This document shows positions 50,274 through 61,538 of a stretch of 64,000 nt of DNA, piece by piece. Numbering within the stretch: position 1 is the stretch's first letter; the number at the start of each line of letters is the position of its first letter. Source of the DNA: Pyrenula massariospora (taxonomy: Eukaryota; Ascomycota; Eurotiomycetes; Pyrenulales; Pyrenulaceae); assembly GCA_021030905.1 (NCBI GenBank), contig JAGFMI010000023.1:310001-374000 (forward strand), in the 5' to 3' direction. The notes under the pieces are model-generated. The model made no database searches, was not told the origin of the DNA, and worked only from the letters and a program-made list of their open reading frames with translations. Position numbers and translations under genes: made by a program.

Positions 50274-51655
50274 TTATACCAGTATCAGGCCAAGAGCCAA
50301 AGCCATACACACTACAGCCAATGCGTGTATCGGCCGCCCCTTGGTCCACGCTGCAGCCGACCTCCTGCTAGTCCCACAACAGCTGTTCCGATTATATGTG
50401 ACATTGTTCGCATTCGCCGCGACCTGGAACACCGACCCATTGACATTTCCAACGTTGTAAAAGTCCACCAACATAAAATTAGGTGGCCGATTCCACTCAG
50501 CTGTGCAATTCAACCGCATCCTCTCTAGACTGCCCTCTGTGCCCGCGTCATCTGAGTTGGTCTCGTTCAAAAGAGGGATTGCTGGAGTGAGAAGGCTGAA
50601 CGAGGCAACAGATATATTTACATTGAGGTTGTGATTTGCCATGTACATTCTCTCCTTATATGGGGCGTTTGGAGGTCGTTGCGCAGTGCAAGGGAAAGAC
50701 CGATCGGTCGGTGAAAAGGGCGTTTCGAACATTTGGCCAAACTCATCCAACACATATGGAACCGCGGTCTGATTGGCTTCGTAGTCCAACATGACAACCG
50801 CACGGGTGTTTTTTAGTATCATCTCTCCAAGTGTAGGCCAATCGTTCAGCGACATAGGAACGGTGGGAGGGGTGTAGACGAAATCGATAAGGCCGGACGA
50901 TATGATGGGTTGAGTATAGTTTTGAGCGGTGACGACGTCGCTGTTACCCATCAGAATTGTTATGACATCGAAGCGGTTTAGGCGCAGCCAGGTCGTGACC
51001 TGGGAGAGGTAGCTTTCTAGCGTTCCAGCGTTTAGGATATCGCAGCTCGTATGGCAAAGATACAAGGTTCCATTGATATTGTGGGTTTGAAATTGAACTG
51101 CACAAAAAATCTTAGATCGGGGGTTCCACCCAAAGGGTGAGAATACATACGCATACGGATACCATCATTCAACTGTGACGTGACGTCTAGGTACTGGTTG
51201 CTTGCTGCATTGCCAGGTCTGGTGAACGGGGAGTTATGTGCGGCAATGTATGTCACATTGCTAAACCTGCGGCTGCAGAATTGCGGATGGCCGTTACATG
51301 GCTGAGTGTTCGTTGGTTGTGAAGCGGTCGAAGTGCTGGTAGCGTTGGCTCCAGTGCCGTTGATAGGTAGACTAGAAGCCCCAATAACTGTAACTGTGGC
51401 TGATGTGCTTGAGCTTGAACTTGAAGAGTTTGAGGTGCCGCTGCCAGATCCTGTGCTTGATGTGGATGATAAGGTCGCAGTATCGACGGCTGTAGTATCC
51501 AGGCTCCGGGTTGAGCTGTAACTCTGAAACCCTCCCGACGGTGTGGAATCGCCATAGTTGGTACTGCTAGGGTTACCAGATCCTGTCAGTGTGATTTGGG
51601 CATTGGCGACAGTCGTTGTGAGACAACAGCTCAGCAGTATTTTCTGGAGGAGCAT
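50274..51655 (-). CDS. Secreted GPI-anchored PLC-like phosphodiesterase
   Basis: Exons 51655-51151 and 51097-50274 encode 442 residues. A signal peptide (MLLQKILLSCCLTTTVANA) is followed by a long Ser/Thr-rich region (about 25-115). A PI-PLC X-like TIM barrel follows. The first catalytic His is in VTYIAAHNSPF, the second in TLYLCHTSCD. LRLNRFDVITILMGN and AVVMLDYEANQT are typical. The C-terminus is Ser/Arg-rich and ends ALAVVCMALALGLILV, fitting a GPI anchor. Likely acts at the cell surface on lipids or GPI; substrate unproven. Convergent with the methyltransferase gene, 138 bp apart. Confidence 0.87.
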
Positions 51656-52218
51656 CGCAGAGCTTGCAGGGCCATCAAATTCCTATTTTGGTTAGCATAT
51701 ACCGATAAGACCTTATCAGAGAGGCTGACGTCACCGAGACCTGAAGCTTTGCGATTTTTCACAGACTGAAGGGCATGAGTATCGTCTTCAAAAGATGCCT
51801 GGTCGGAGTAACAGTGGCTGTTGATATCCTAAGCTGCCTTCAAGTAGCATATGACGCGCATGCGCCTCAATGACGATCAATTCTACCTTACCGCATTGTT
51901 GTCTTAGGAGCTTCGACCAATGCCGTACACGCTGTGGCTGATTGATCCAGTCAATGTAGCCGAAATCCACACTTGCAATGCTTGCCGAGCTTTCCGTGAA
52001 AGAGCTCTAGAAGCTCATACGTCGTGTTTTGCGCGTTGCAAAGCGGCTGAGGCTCCCTGGCTCCACCATGATGTCGGTCTTTTTTGCACAGGCATCAAAA
52101 AGACGCAGTCTGATTTCACCGCTCTTCAACCACTATCTGGCACCTTAGTCATTCTTTTGCTTAGAGTTTCTGAGAGAATAGCTGCTCTGTCTCAAGATCT
52201 TTCGCCCTTCTACGGGCG
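51656..52218. other. Divergent spacer
   Basis: About 560 bp head-to-head between the PLC-like and SUR7-family genes. A plus frame at 51920-52357 overlaps the SUR7 start in another frame and has no signature. Confidence 0.4.
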
Positions 52219-53332
52219 ATGGCCATTGTGCCATGGCGAAGAAAAGGAGCAGGTTCATTCGATCCTGTTAATCTACGTCAAAATTCAGGAAGAATTACCA
52301 AAAATTCTCCGAGTTCATATCATGTCTATCGCGTCTTGCTGTCTTTCTTGCACTTAGCAGCGCTTGTATTTCTTATTCTTGTCGAAATAGGCAACATCAA
52401 GAACAAGCCTATCATCAGAGATGTACGCGCCCCTAGAACTAAGACAAGATATAAAAAGCTCAAGCCATGAGCTGTTTGATTACTCAGAGCTAATTGAAGT
52501 TCTCTAGACGTGGTTCTTCCAAATCAATCTCAGCAACATCGTTCCTCAGTCTCTCCCTAATTACGAGCTTGTCAACAGCGTCGCACGTACTATCGGCCTC
52601 CATGATTTCGTGCGTCTCGCTATCCTCCCATATAACACTCTTGCTCATATCCTCCCATACTCTTCGCCCCTATCCATTACCACGAACTTTCCCACTAATC
52701 CATAACTACCATAGTACCAAGTCGGCCTCTGGTCTTTCTGCGAAGGCTATAACGACAGCGGCATTACCTTCTGCTCGAAACCCCGCCCCCTTTACTACTT
52801 CAACCCCATCTCAATCCTCCTTAACGAACTCCTCCCCGGCGCAACCATCACCCTCCCCTCTAATATCTCGCACGCGCTCCACCTCGTCCGCCTCGCCTCC
52901 CGCTGGATGTTCACCTTCTTCCTGCTCGGCACCATCCTCACCTTCCTCCTAATCTTCCTCGCCCCCATCGGTGTCTCGTCCTACCCCCGCTGGCACCGAC
53001 GCGGCCGCCGTCTTCTCCTCCGCAGTGTTCCGCTCACGATCCTGTCGGGTTTAGCGTTGGTGTTCACAGTCATCGCGAGCGTAGTTGCAACCGTCATGTT
53101 TGTGATTTTCCGGAATATTATCACCGGGCAGCAGGATCTGCAGATTGAGGCGAGCGTGGGGATTCAGATGCTAGCATTTATGTGGACGGCGGTCGGGTTG
53201 GACTTGATCGGATTTCTGTTCCAAGCTGGGATTTGCTGTGGAGTGTGCTGCTGTAGTGGTAAGCGGAGGCGCGAGAAGCAGCAGAGACGCAGTGAGATGG
53301 AAGGAATGAGGGAGAAGACGCGAAGTAGATAG
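52219..53332 (+). CDS. SUR7/claudin-like plasma-membrane protein
   Basis: Exons 52219-52422, 52508-52609 and 52715-53332 give 307 residues. After removing two introns the sequence reads LLSFLHLAALVFLILVEIGN (helix 1), then TWFFQINLSNIVPQS, ARTIGLHDFYQVGLWSFCEG and a second Cys 12 residues later. This is the claudin-like GLW-x-x-C...C signature of SUR7 proteins. Three more hydrophobic helices follow (FTFFLLGTILTFLLIFLAPI and others), then a basic Cys-rich tail. SUR7 proteins mark eisosomes/MCC domains and affect wall integrity. The start is uncertain: ATG 52219 gives about 45 residues before helix 1, longer than usual, so an upstream exon is possible. Confidence 0.82.
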
Positions 53333-53823
53333 GGAGGCAGGAAGTAGTCAGTAGGAGACCGTACCTTTTTGACTCTACGCTACGAAATGAATACTCTTCG
53401 AACCGATCGCTCCCTACCCCTATATATTTCATCTTTCGATCGTATATTTCCTAGTTTTAGCAACCCATATCCTCGTCCGCATGCTAGATGGTCTTACCTC
53501 AAATGGTCCGACCGCATCAATTCCACAGTCAGGGTCCATCAACCCCTTTTCCCCTGGGGTCATCCGGGCGGGAAACTCTTCTCTTCCCCACTTGATCCTG
53601 TCGACATGTCACGTCAGTCTTATCACTCGCTAAATATCATTGCGAATACATGTGGGAAGCCGAGAGACTCTCATCAATCTCCGTGCAAGTTTTTGATCTA
53701 CGGCAGCGGATCAGTGTAAAAGGACTGGCGATGCACAAAACTTCTAGCCTTGGTTCCTTATCTAGACATATATAACCTAGGCGGGAGACATAATATCGTC
53801 TTTCTCTAATTGCTTTCAGCACC
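53333..53823. other. Convergent spacer
   Basis: About 490 bp tail-to-tail between the SUR7 and FAD-monooxygenase genes. Overlapping short frames only. Confidence 0.4.
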
Positions 53824-55207
53824 TCAGCTCCTCCCCCCAAAATACTCCTCAGCAACTTTGACGCAATCATGCCCATAAATCATCCTCTGCACCTCCGCAT
53901 CCGCCCACTTGTCCGGCACCTCCCCACTCCGCCCCTTCTCCCTCGCCTCCCGAAACAGCCGATCCCTCTCCTCCCTCGCCGCCCCCTCGCCCAGATGCAG
54001 CGCCCTCCCCGACGCCGCGGCCAGCTCCACCAGCGTCTCCGCGCGCTCCTTGCGCAGCGACTCGTACCCTTTCAGCGCTTCATTCACCGCTGCCGGCTCC
54101 CGACTCGGCAGATGCGCCAGCGCGACCGCGATCACAGCAGCGTCCTCGATGGCCTGTGCCGCGCCCTGCGCCAGGTGCGGCAGCGTCGGGTGGCACGCAT
54201 CACCAAGCAGCGCGACCTGGCCCTCGACCCAGGTCGGCAGCGGGGCGTGCACGCGCAGCTTCCACTCGCACACCTCGCCCTCCGGCACGAGCGCGAGCAG
54301 CCTCTGCACGCGGGGGCAAAAGTCCGCAAAGACGGCGCGCATGTCCTGCTTGGCGCCGCGGGTGGTGTACGTAGCCGAAGGGGCGGCGGCGAAGTTGGCG
54401 TCGGGCTGGGCGCTGGACATGTTGTAGACGGTCTTGTTGCTGACGGGATACGCGATCCAGTGGCGCTTCTCGCCGATCCAGCGGGTTGCGCTGTCGCCGT
54501 CGAGGAGCGCGAGGAGGGCCGGGTCGTGCGCGAGTTGGGCGCGGGTGAGCATGATGCGGTAGGCGGACTGGCCGGTGTCGACGATGCTGGCGGAGAGGTT
54601 GAGCGAGGAGAGCATCGAGGCGCGGATGGGGCTCTTGACGCCGTCGGCGGCGAGGAGGACGTCGGACGTGACGGTGTAGGGTTCGCCGTCTCGGGGCTTG
54701 ACGCGGATCGAGGGTCTGGGGGAGAAGGAAAGGACTTCTTCGACGGTGGATGAGAAGTGGAATTTGATGGCCTTTTCTTCCCGCTGGCAGGCGGCGTAGA
54801 GTGATCCAGCCAACGAGGATCGGTGGCCAACCATGTGTGGATAGCCATACTCTTTTTCGACGTATGCTAGGTCGACATAGGTCAACTCATCGTCCGAGGA
54901 ATGCTCTACAGTATTCGATCAGTCCTCTTCCTATACTTAGACGTATAGGGAGTCTCTAACGTCTAACGGTCATATTCTTAAGCTCAACAGCTTCCTTAAA
55001 TATGTCATTCCAACAGCCGAGCCGGTCCAGTATACGTGCCATATTGGGAGCTAACTGTATCCCAGCCCCTACGAATCCCAAATTCGAAGCCATCTCATAC
55101 ACATCGATATGCGTGAATCCCTGTTTAGCCAGGGCAAGAGCAGCCGTAAGCCCCCCCATGCCGGCGCCGGCGATGCAGATGTGGAGATCGGATTTGATGC
55201 CCGCCAT
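53824..55207 (-). CDS. FAD-dependent monooxygenase, salicylate hydroxylase-like
   Basis: Exons 55207-54961 and 54905-53824 encode 442 residues. GAGMGGLTAALALAKQG at about 14-30 is the FAD-binding Rossmann loop. VYEMASNLGFVGAGIQLAPN follows, then DVLLAADGVKSPIR (DG motif) and VALLGDACHPTLPHLAQGAA (GD motif). This is the group A flavoprotein hydroxylase layout, closest to salicylate and 6-hydroxynicotinate-type hydroxylases. Cytosolic oxidation of an aromatic compound is likely; substrate unknown. The gene is very GC-rich in its second exon, which opens long antisense frames taken as shadows. Confidence 0.9.
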
Positions 55208-56064
55208 ACTGTGGTTGGGACGAAGAAATTCGCAGAGCCATCTTCATTGCGAAATGTTTGTTCTAGTTATAGCAGATGGTAGATCGAAATCCTACCCATT
55301 GGCGTGCCGCTGTGTCCCTCGGCCCCACAGGTCTTCCGCGCACTCTCCCGCTCTCCACCTCCCTTTTTGCCGGGTGGCGATCCATGGCGGAGTTGCTGGG
55401 TGCAGCTTTTTAAATGCCGGCAGAGCTGGCCGCGGACGAAGGAAAGGTTCTATCCTGGCGTAAAGTCTTAACCGCAATAGCCGCACTTTCATAAAACCTT
55501 TGATCCCAAGGGTATGTGAAATTTTCGAGAGCCGTGTTCTTCGCAATTAAAGTTGGACCCGATTGGGATCGGCTCTGGACAGTCACTCTATGCACTATAG
55601 ATTGGACCTTCCAAGAGCGCGTTTGCATGGTCAAAGACTTTTCGTTGACTGGCGGTGCTAATCACCTTATTTCAGCCCTGCTGAAATTCTAAAAGAGTGC
55701 TTGTGGTACCAAACCCGAACTTAAGGACCACCAAGAAGCAAGCATAAACATACACAAGAACTTGCCACGGAGCCAATCTAGGCTCTAGCTGAAATGTCTT
55801 GACCCTGAGCAGAATGCGACACAAATGCCACCTCAATCCAGTATTACAAGAGACCCCGAAATGAAAGGGGATACTAATTACAGTGTTTGAAAAGGTGCGA
55901 CACCCAGCTCAGTGCAAAGCTATCATTCGGCGGGTTAATCTAGGGGGAAATTATCTCCTTTTGTTGACCTCGAGCTTGCACTCTCGCCTGGACATCTGTG
56001 CTTGAGGATAGAAAGCAACTCAATTCAGGCAATGCGTACAGCTCCACCTTACCGACATGATGAC
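55208..56064. other. Intergenic between tandem minus-strand genes
   Basis: About 860 bp holding the monooxygenase promoter and the 3' flank of the secreted-protein gene. No supported gene; frames at 55292-55634 overlap without signature. Confidence 0.45.
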
Positions 56065-59000
56065 TTAGTGATTGCCATGATCTGAGTCATAGCTCTTGTG
56101 CGTCTTGAACCAGTCTGTCGGAAAGTTCTGACAACCTTCCCATCCCTTCTTTCGATCCCACCAAGATGGGAAGTCGGTCCAGGGACGCATAGGCCAACCC
56201 TTGGTAATGTCTGGCCATTTGGACTACGCAGATGCGTTAGTGGCTCGCGAAGAAGATTATAGGACAGATAGACAAGGGACCGATGACTATGGGGTACTCA
56301 CATCGTAGGCCATCATCGCATAGTTATGCCGGATCAAATCAACGTCGTCTCCGTTAGTATATTTTAGAGAAATAATAAGATTTGCGAAATGTCCAATAGT
56401 GAAAGGAGAATCTAAAGTAGAATAGGGCAGATCGGTTGCCGCTCCAGCAGCTGCTAACAAGACGCTCGGGTCCGTGGGCTTGAAGTCAACGGACCAGCCA
56501 GTTGAGACAACGCTGCGATCAGATGAGCACACACTTATGTCAAGTGTTGTTCGTAGAAGACGTACGTTTTCACAACCATATCATATCTCATGCAGGCTTT
56601 GTTCTCAGCTGAGGGAACTTCGTCTGACTTGCAACCCGGCATCGACTTCCAGTTCATACCCTGCACAACGTCCACGAGGTGACCTTTATTCGGGATAGTG
56701 CATTTGCTGCCGGCCCTGCCCATCGGGATTTGTTGCTAGGATTATCGTCAGACGAAGATCTTGTTTCTAGAGTATTATACGTACAATTTTCCCCCATGAC
56801 TTGATTTCGACAAGTAAGGCGCTCTCACCAGTGTCGTCCATATCGACACAGATAGGATCCGAGAATGACGGGAACATGCTATACGCTTATTAGTATCAGG
56901 GAAAACTATCTACAAATTTCCTGCTTACTCCCAAAAAGACTTGTGCTCGTCTGCTTGTGCCTTGGAATCACCAGAGCATTTCCATGGAACAAGGCTTTTC
57001 TGGTTAGCGAAACATCCAATAGCAAAACAATTCAGAAGAAATAGTCAAGGCCAACATACAAGACCATATATCGATAGTCAGGATCGGCCCCCATGATTGA
57101 GGACATAAACATGCTAGCAGCTTGGAAGGCGGTCATTTTCTTGGTATCCGGCCATTGATTTACGACGCCATGGCCGTCTTTGTATCCAAAATTACCGAGA
57201 TTCACGTTCGCGACTATCCCGCCCGATATTTGGGCGGCCCAGTTTCGAAGTGCTGTTTTATGTGAATATCGAAGAATCCATCATGCACCCAGGAGATACT
57301 AACCGTCAGGTGTGAAGTCGTACAGAGACAGATGTGACTGCGTTATTTGCAGCTTGTAATCTTCCTTGAGCCGATCACCTAAATACATTGCTGCAATAGT
57401 ATCCGATTGGTACGCTTTGCGCCGGTTTTAGACTTGAGATGGACACATCCGTGACGAGTGAACATACCATCTGTAGATTCTCTTGGGTGTCTTGTCAGTA
57501 AAGTAATCAAAACGGAATGTCATACATACGTCTTATGCCCCCCAAGAATATATGCTCCGAGCTCAATATCACTGGCTCCTATGTACGCACTGGTAAATCC
57601 TCCTCCTCCTCCTCCCCCTCCCCCTTTTACTTTTGTTACTACTGTGCGTTCCATAGTAATGGTGTTTTCCGTCGTTTCGACCGACCAAGGGCCTGGTAAA
57701 GGTGCTGCCTCCGGGTGTTCCGCAACGTAAGGACTGTTCTTGTCATCAGGATCAACTTTCCTGTCTTTTTGGTCCGCAGGTAGAGCTTTTTTGGCATCGT
57801 CGAGTACAGTATAAGGTGGTGGCTTATCCTCGTCGGCTAGGGTCTGAGAACAGGTCTTTGTTGACTTTGAGCATACAGTGATCTTGTCCGTTATGGTTTT
57901 GGGAGCAGTTTTTGCTCTCCCAGCAAAACTCAACGGCTTGAGTTTGCTCGCACTCGATGATATGGCGGACACTGCTTGTGAGATGTCTGCTTCTGCTACC
58001 ATTGCTGCCCTAATTGCCGCCGTCGCGGCTATTGCGAAGGGTACTAGTATGGAGAGTACTCCTAGTACAATGTTGATGATGGCCATCACGTCGGCAGCTT
58101 TCTTCTTGAACCATTCAAACGTCTCAATGAATGAGTTGACGCCTCCGGGATCACCGTGGCCAATCATGTCGAAAACAGAATCTGCATCAGCGAGATTTTG
58201 TTTCCCAAGCTATATGATTGTCCAGCATGATTAATAATCGCTAAGACCGCTAAATGGATCAAATACTCACTGCGAAGAGACCTGAAAGGGAACTGCTAAG
58301 GATAGTTGAAGCTGGGTTGCTCGACGTAACAGGCTTCTGTGGACCAGCACGGGTGACAAGACCGTAACTTTCGGGATGATCAGGATTATCAGAGATCTCG
58401 TCTCTTTTGTTGTTCATGATTGGCGCGCATTCTGGATACGAGAATCTTCATTGAGGCACATTTCATTGACCGGAAATGGGGGGCTGCCTTACTGTCATCT
58501 CCATAGTCGCCTCCATCACCAGGCATACACTGCCCATTGGTGAGATCGTGACAGCCTGCAGTGCCAACCCGTCCAACAGATTCTTCAAGGAATTGTCTAG
58601 AAACACCGTGAGCAAATCGGCTAATCGCCCTCTATTAAGATAACACAAACATCCAGGGCATTGCATCTCTCTTCTTTTTTGTATTGTACTGAGTGGCGTA
58701 TTCCTTTATCATGTCGTTTCTGGTATTCCAATTTTAGCGCAACCGTGACTACGACTAAATGCGACTTACGATTTCTGGGCAGCCATGGTTATATCCCAAT
58801 CTGATTCTCCCAGATTGTGCCCAAAGCCCGTTACGGCGCGTTTATTGGTGGCACCATTGTTACAAGGTACAGCGAGATAGGTGCCTGCGTACGCATTATT
58901 GGTTGCTGTCGGTTGTACAGTCGTAGTACTCTTCGTCGACGATGAATGCGCAACCGAGCTTGGGCCGTTTGACGGACGAGACGGGCCCGATGAACTAGAA

Positions 59001-59257
59001 GGATTGAGCGGCTTCTGGCAGTCTCTTTTCTTGTGATTCCTTCGAACATTGTCACCCTTTTGCGGTGGGTGATTCATGGATCTCCGGTTTCGCAAATGTA
59101 GTCTCCGTTCTTCTGGCGCACTTGCATGACCTTGGTCAGGTGTTCCATCATGTCGCTTTAGTAGCCCAGCATTCCCTTTGGCAGCTTGCGGTACAGCAAC
59201 AGAAAGCACAGAGAAATACAGCAAAGAAAGATAGATGCTTGACGTTGAAAGCCGCAT
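56065..59257 (-). CDS. Large secreted protein of unknown family, 13 exons
   Basis: Exons: 59257-58770, 58719-58651, 58596-58493, 58431-58271, 58209-57530, 57481-57468, 57390-57304, 57252-57060, 56994-56929, 56878-56785, 56735-56566, 56512-56302, 56223-56065. Every junction keeps frame, giving 831 residues. Signal peptide MRLSTSSIYLSLLYFSVLSVA. A basic, Ser/Thr-rich N-terminal part is followed by a Cys-containing segment (AGCHDLTNGQCMPGDGGD). A hydrophobic stretch comes next (INIVLGVLSILVPFAIAATAAI), then a run of nine Gly. The C-terminal 300 residues are Trp- and Cys-rich (ALRNWAAQISGGIVANVNLG, WPDITKGWPMRPWTDFPSWW). Exon 6 is only 14 nt. I do not recognise the family. The size, the secretion signal and the late hydrophobic helix recall multi-domain secreted fungal proteins, but no chitinase or toxin catalytic motif is visible. 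Exon 9's acceptor has an alternative at the AG before it. Confidence 0.7.
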
Positions 59258-60720
59258 CTTGCTACAGAGTTGAAGAGTCGTTCTTACTATGCGAACATAA
59301 CAGGATCGACCAGAAATGAATGAATAAACCAGCTACAAACGACCAAGAGGTAAGAAAAAGAGCGCGAAAATTCTTGAGTAGCTGAAAGAAGGTTAATCAG
59401 AGAAGGCTCTGGGTAAGTATGATTTTCCAACCCAGAAAATGCTTTGGATTATTTGCTTCTTGCGTCGAATAACATGTTGGAAATCAATGAAGTACCCGCG
59501 TACCCGTGTCTTGTGAGTCTACACAGCCAGTGAGACTCCACAGGCAGCATTTGGTCACCGAAAGCGGAGCGCGGAAGCCGGGCACATTGAGCTGGGGGAA
59601 ATAGAAATGTGCTTGTTGGCTGTGTCATTCAAGCATGTAATTGCTGAACAACCAGTTGGTAGAAGCAACTATGGAGTTCTTGCAGCGGTTGCAGATTTAT
59701 GTTGGGGTGCCTAGATAGTGCTTAGCATTGGGACGCGAGAGAGTGTGAAGAGTCTATGGAGAGAGATTGTGGAGGGAAAAATTGGGCGGCTGTTATAGCC
59801 TGACACCAACCAAGTCAAGCATAATGAGCCAACGCGAGGCAGCAGAAATAAGCATAGAAAGAAAGGACACACCAACGCAACTTGGTCATCAGTCGGCCCG
59901 TCATCATCGACTCTGCTTGATGGCCCCATGTTTTGTTCCAGTCTCTGGCGTCTACACATGCCTACATCGCGCGGTGCGACAACTCGGTACTCTAACTTAT
60001 CGTTCAGAAAGAGTCCGAGCGGAAGAGCGTCATGGTCTTCGAAATCACCGGGGATTATGATCAGACTTAACAAAGAATTATTTCATTCGTCGAGCCACGA
60101 TTGAGCGGACACTGGGGTCAGCAAGACCTCAGCGGCCGACGTTGGAGAAGGGTAGAAGAGGCTGTTGGGTTGGGGTTGGAAAAGCGACTGACCGTATCTT
60201 ATTTCTAGTTAGCCTAGAAGCCTACGGCAAGCCTGCAATGATATTGGCCCCAAACCGCCCAGCCCGCAGCCCGACCTTTCGCTATCGTACCGGCACCCGC
60301 GCACTCCTCATAGGGGTGATGTTGTGGGTACGTCAATGGAGCAGACCCTGCGTTCTGGACAGTTAAGGATGCATCCTCTGACTTGTTTTGGTACATCGGC
60401 TGCACATCCTATCCTGAACCGGTAGCTCTTCCAAAGCTTTCAGCTCTTGCTTAGCAATCAACGAATGTGCGACTCTCGAAAGTCGCTCATGGAACCGTGC
60501 TCGGGTCCCATGAACTGTTGCTACACGTAAAGCAGCTATGCCTCAAAAGAGCCATCTACCTCACGCAGCGTCATGTTGACCGCCGAAGATCAACCACTAA
60601 ACGAGTGGTCAGCCATCTTGGACCAGGTATTCAAATATTCACGCCGTCCTCTGATGCTCTCATTGCTAGCCCAGACATTTGTCCCCTAATCTCCTCAACC
60701 TCATCGTAATCACAAGAACA
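59258..60720. other. Divergent intergenic, 1.46 kb
   Basis: Head-to-head region between the secreted-protein and GST-like genes. Short frames at 59711-60073 (minus), 59767-60060 and 60142-60366 (plus) lack signatures. Nothing repetitive noticed. Confidence 0.45.
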
Positions 60721-61538
60721 ATGTCCGATATCATCCTATATGACCTGCCAAGCAAGAGCCCCTGTGCCTGCTGGTCTTATAATCCCTGGAAGAGTAGGCT
60801 TCTCCCTAAGTTCCTTCGAGCTTCATACTGAACATCCCTCAAAGCCCGCCTGGCGCTGAATTTCAAGTCTCTCCCCTACAAGACAGAATGGACAGAATAT
60901 CCGGACATTGCGCCCAAGTTCAAGTCTTTGTCCGTTTCCGGGACTAATACTGTCGGAGAAATGCTAAGCTTCTCAGGGGCCTGGCTCCCAATCCTGGAGG
61001 CACTGCCTATACCATCCCAGCAGTCCGCTTTCCTGATGGAACCGCAATCATGAACTCCCGGAACATCGCCGATGAGCTCGAAAGAAGGCATCCAACCCCA
61101 TCCCTACATCTCGACTCGGCGTACCTGACAGAAGTGATGACGCTTCTCACAAAGGCTTTTGACGCCTTGGATGGAGTCTTCAAGCCTCTCGTTCCTAAAA
61201 TATTGCTCAATCCAGCGAGCGCAGAGTATTTCTACCGGACGCGTGAGCAGAGTTATGGAATGCCGCTGAGCCAACTTGAGAAGGAGAAGGGAGGAGAGGC
61301 GGCGTGGAAGGCAGCGGCACCGGTCTTGAAGGAACTGGGCCAGCTGCTGAGGAGGGAAAGCAGCGGGCCTTTCTTTATGGGAGCCACGCCATCTCATACA
61401 GATTTTGTGTTTGTGGGGTTTTTGCAGTGGGTAAAGACGCTGAAAGGAGGTCTGTTTGAACGGGTGATCGGGCATGATGAGGCTTTCGGGAAGCTTTATG
61501 ATGCGTGCGGGAAGTGGTTAGAAAGGGACGACCACTAG
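60721..61538 (+). CDS. Glutathione S-transferase-like protein
   Basis: Exons 60721-60793, 60845-60929 and 60977-61538 give 239 residues. The thioredoxin-like N-terminal half is built from all three exons: ILYDLPSKSPCACWSYNPWK, TRLALNFKSLPYKTEWTEYPDI, and KSLGLAPNPGGTAYTIPAVRF. The helical C-terminal domain follows (SRNIADELERRHPTPSLHLD onward to KLYDACGKWLERDD). This matches the fungal GST-like family with a GST-N_4-type thioredoxin domain. The Cys-containing position SPCACW may be the active-site end. Natural substrate unknown. The intron 2 donor is GTCCGT and was chosen because it restores the conserved KSLGxxPNP. Confidence 0.83.

Noticed and set aside
53869-54848. Long frames antisense or out of frame in the FAD monooxygenase gene
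   Set aside because: High GC removes stops in several frames. Only the frame with the FAD-binding, DG and GD motifs is credible.
56065-59257. Chitinase or secreted toxin identity for the 13-exon gene
   Set aside because: No GH18 DxxDxDxE word and no recognisable toxin catalytic motif were found. Resemblance is only in general layout.
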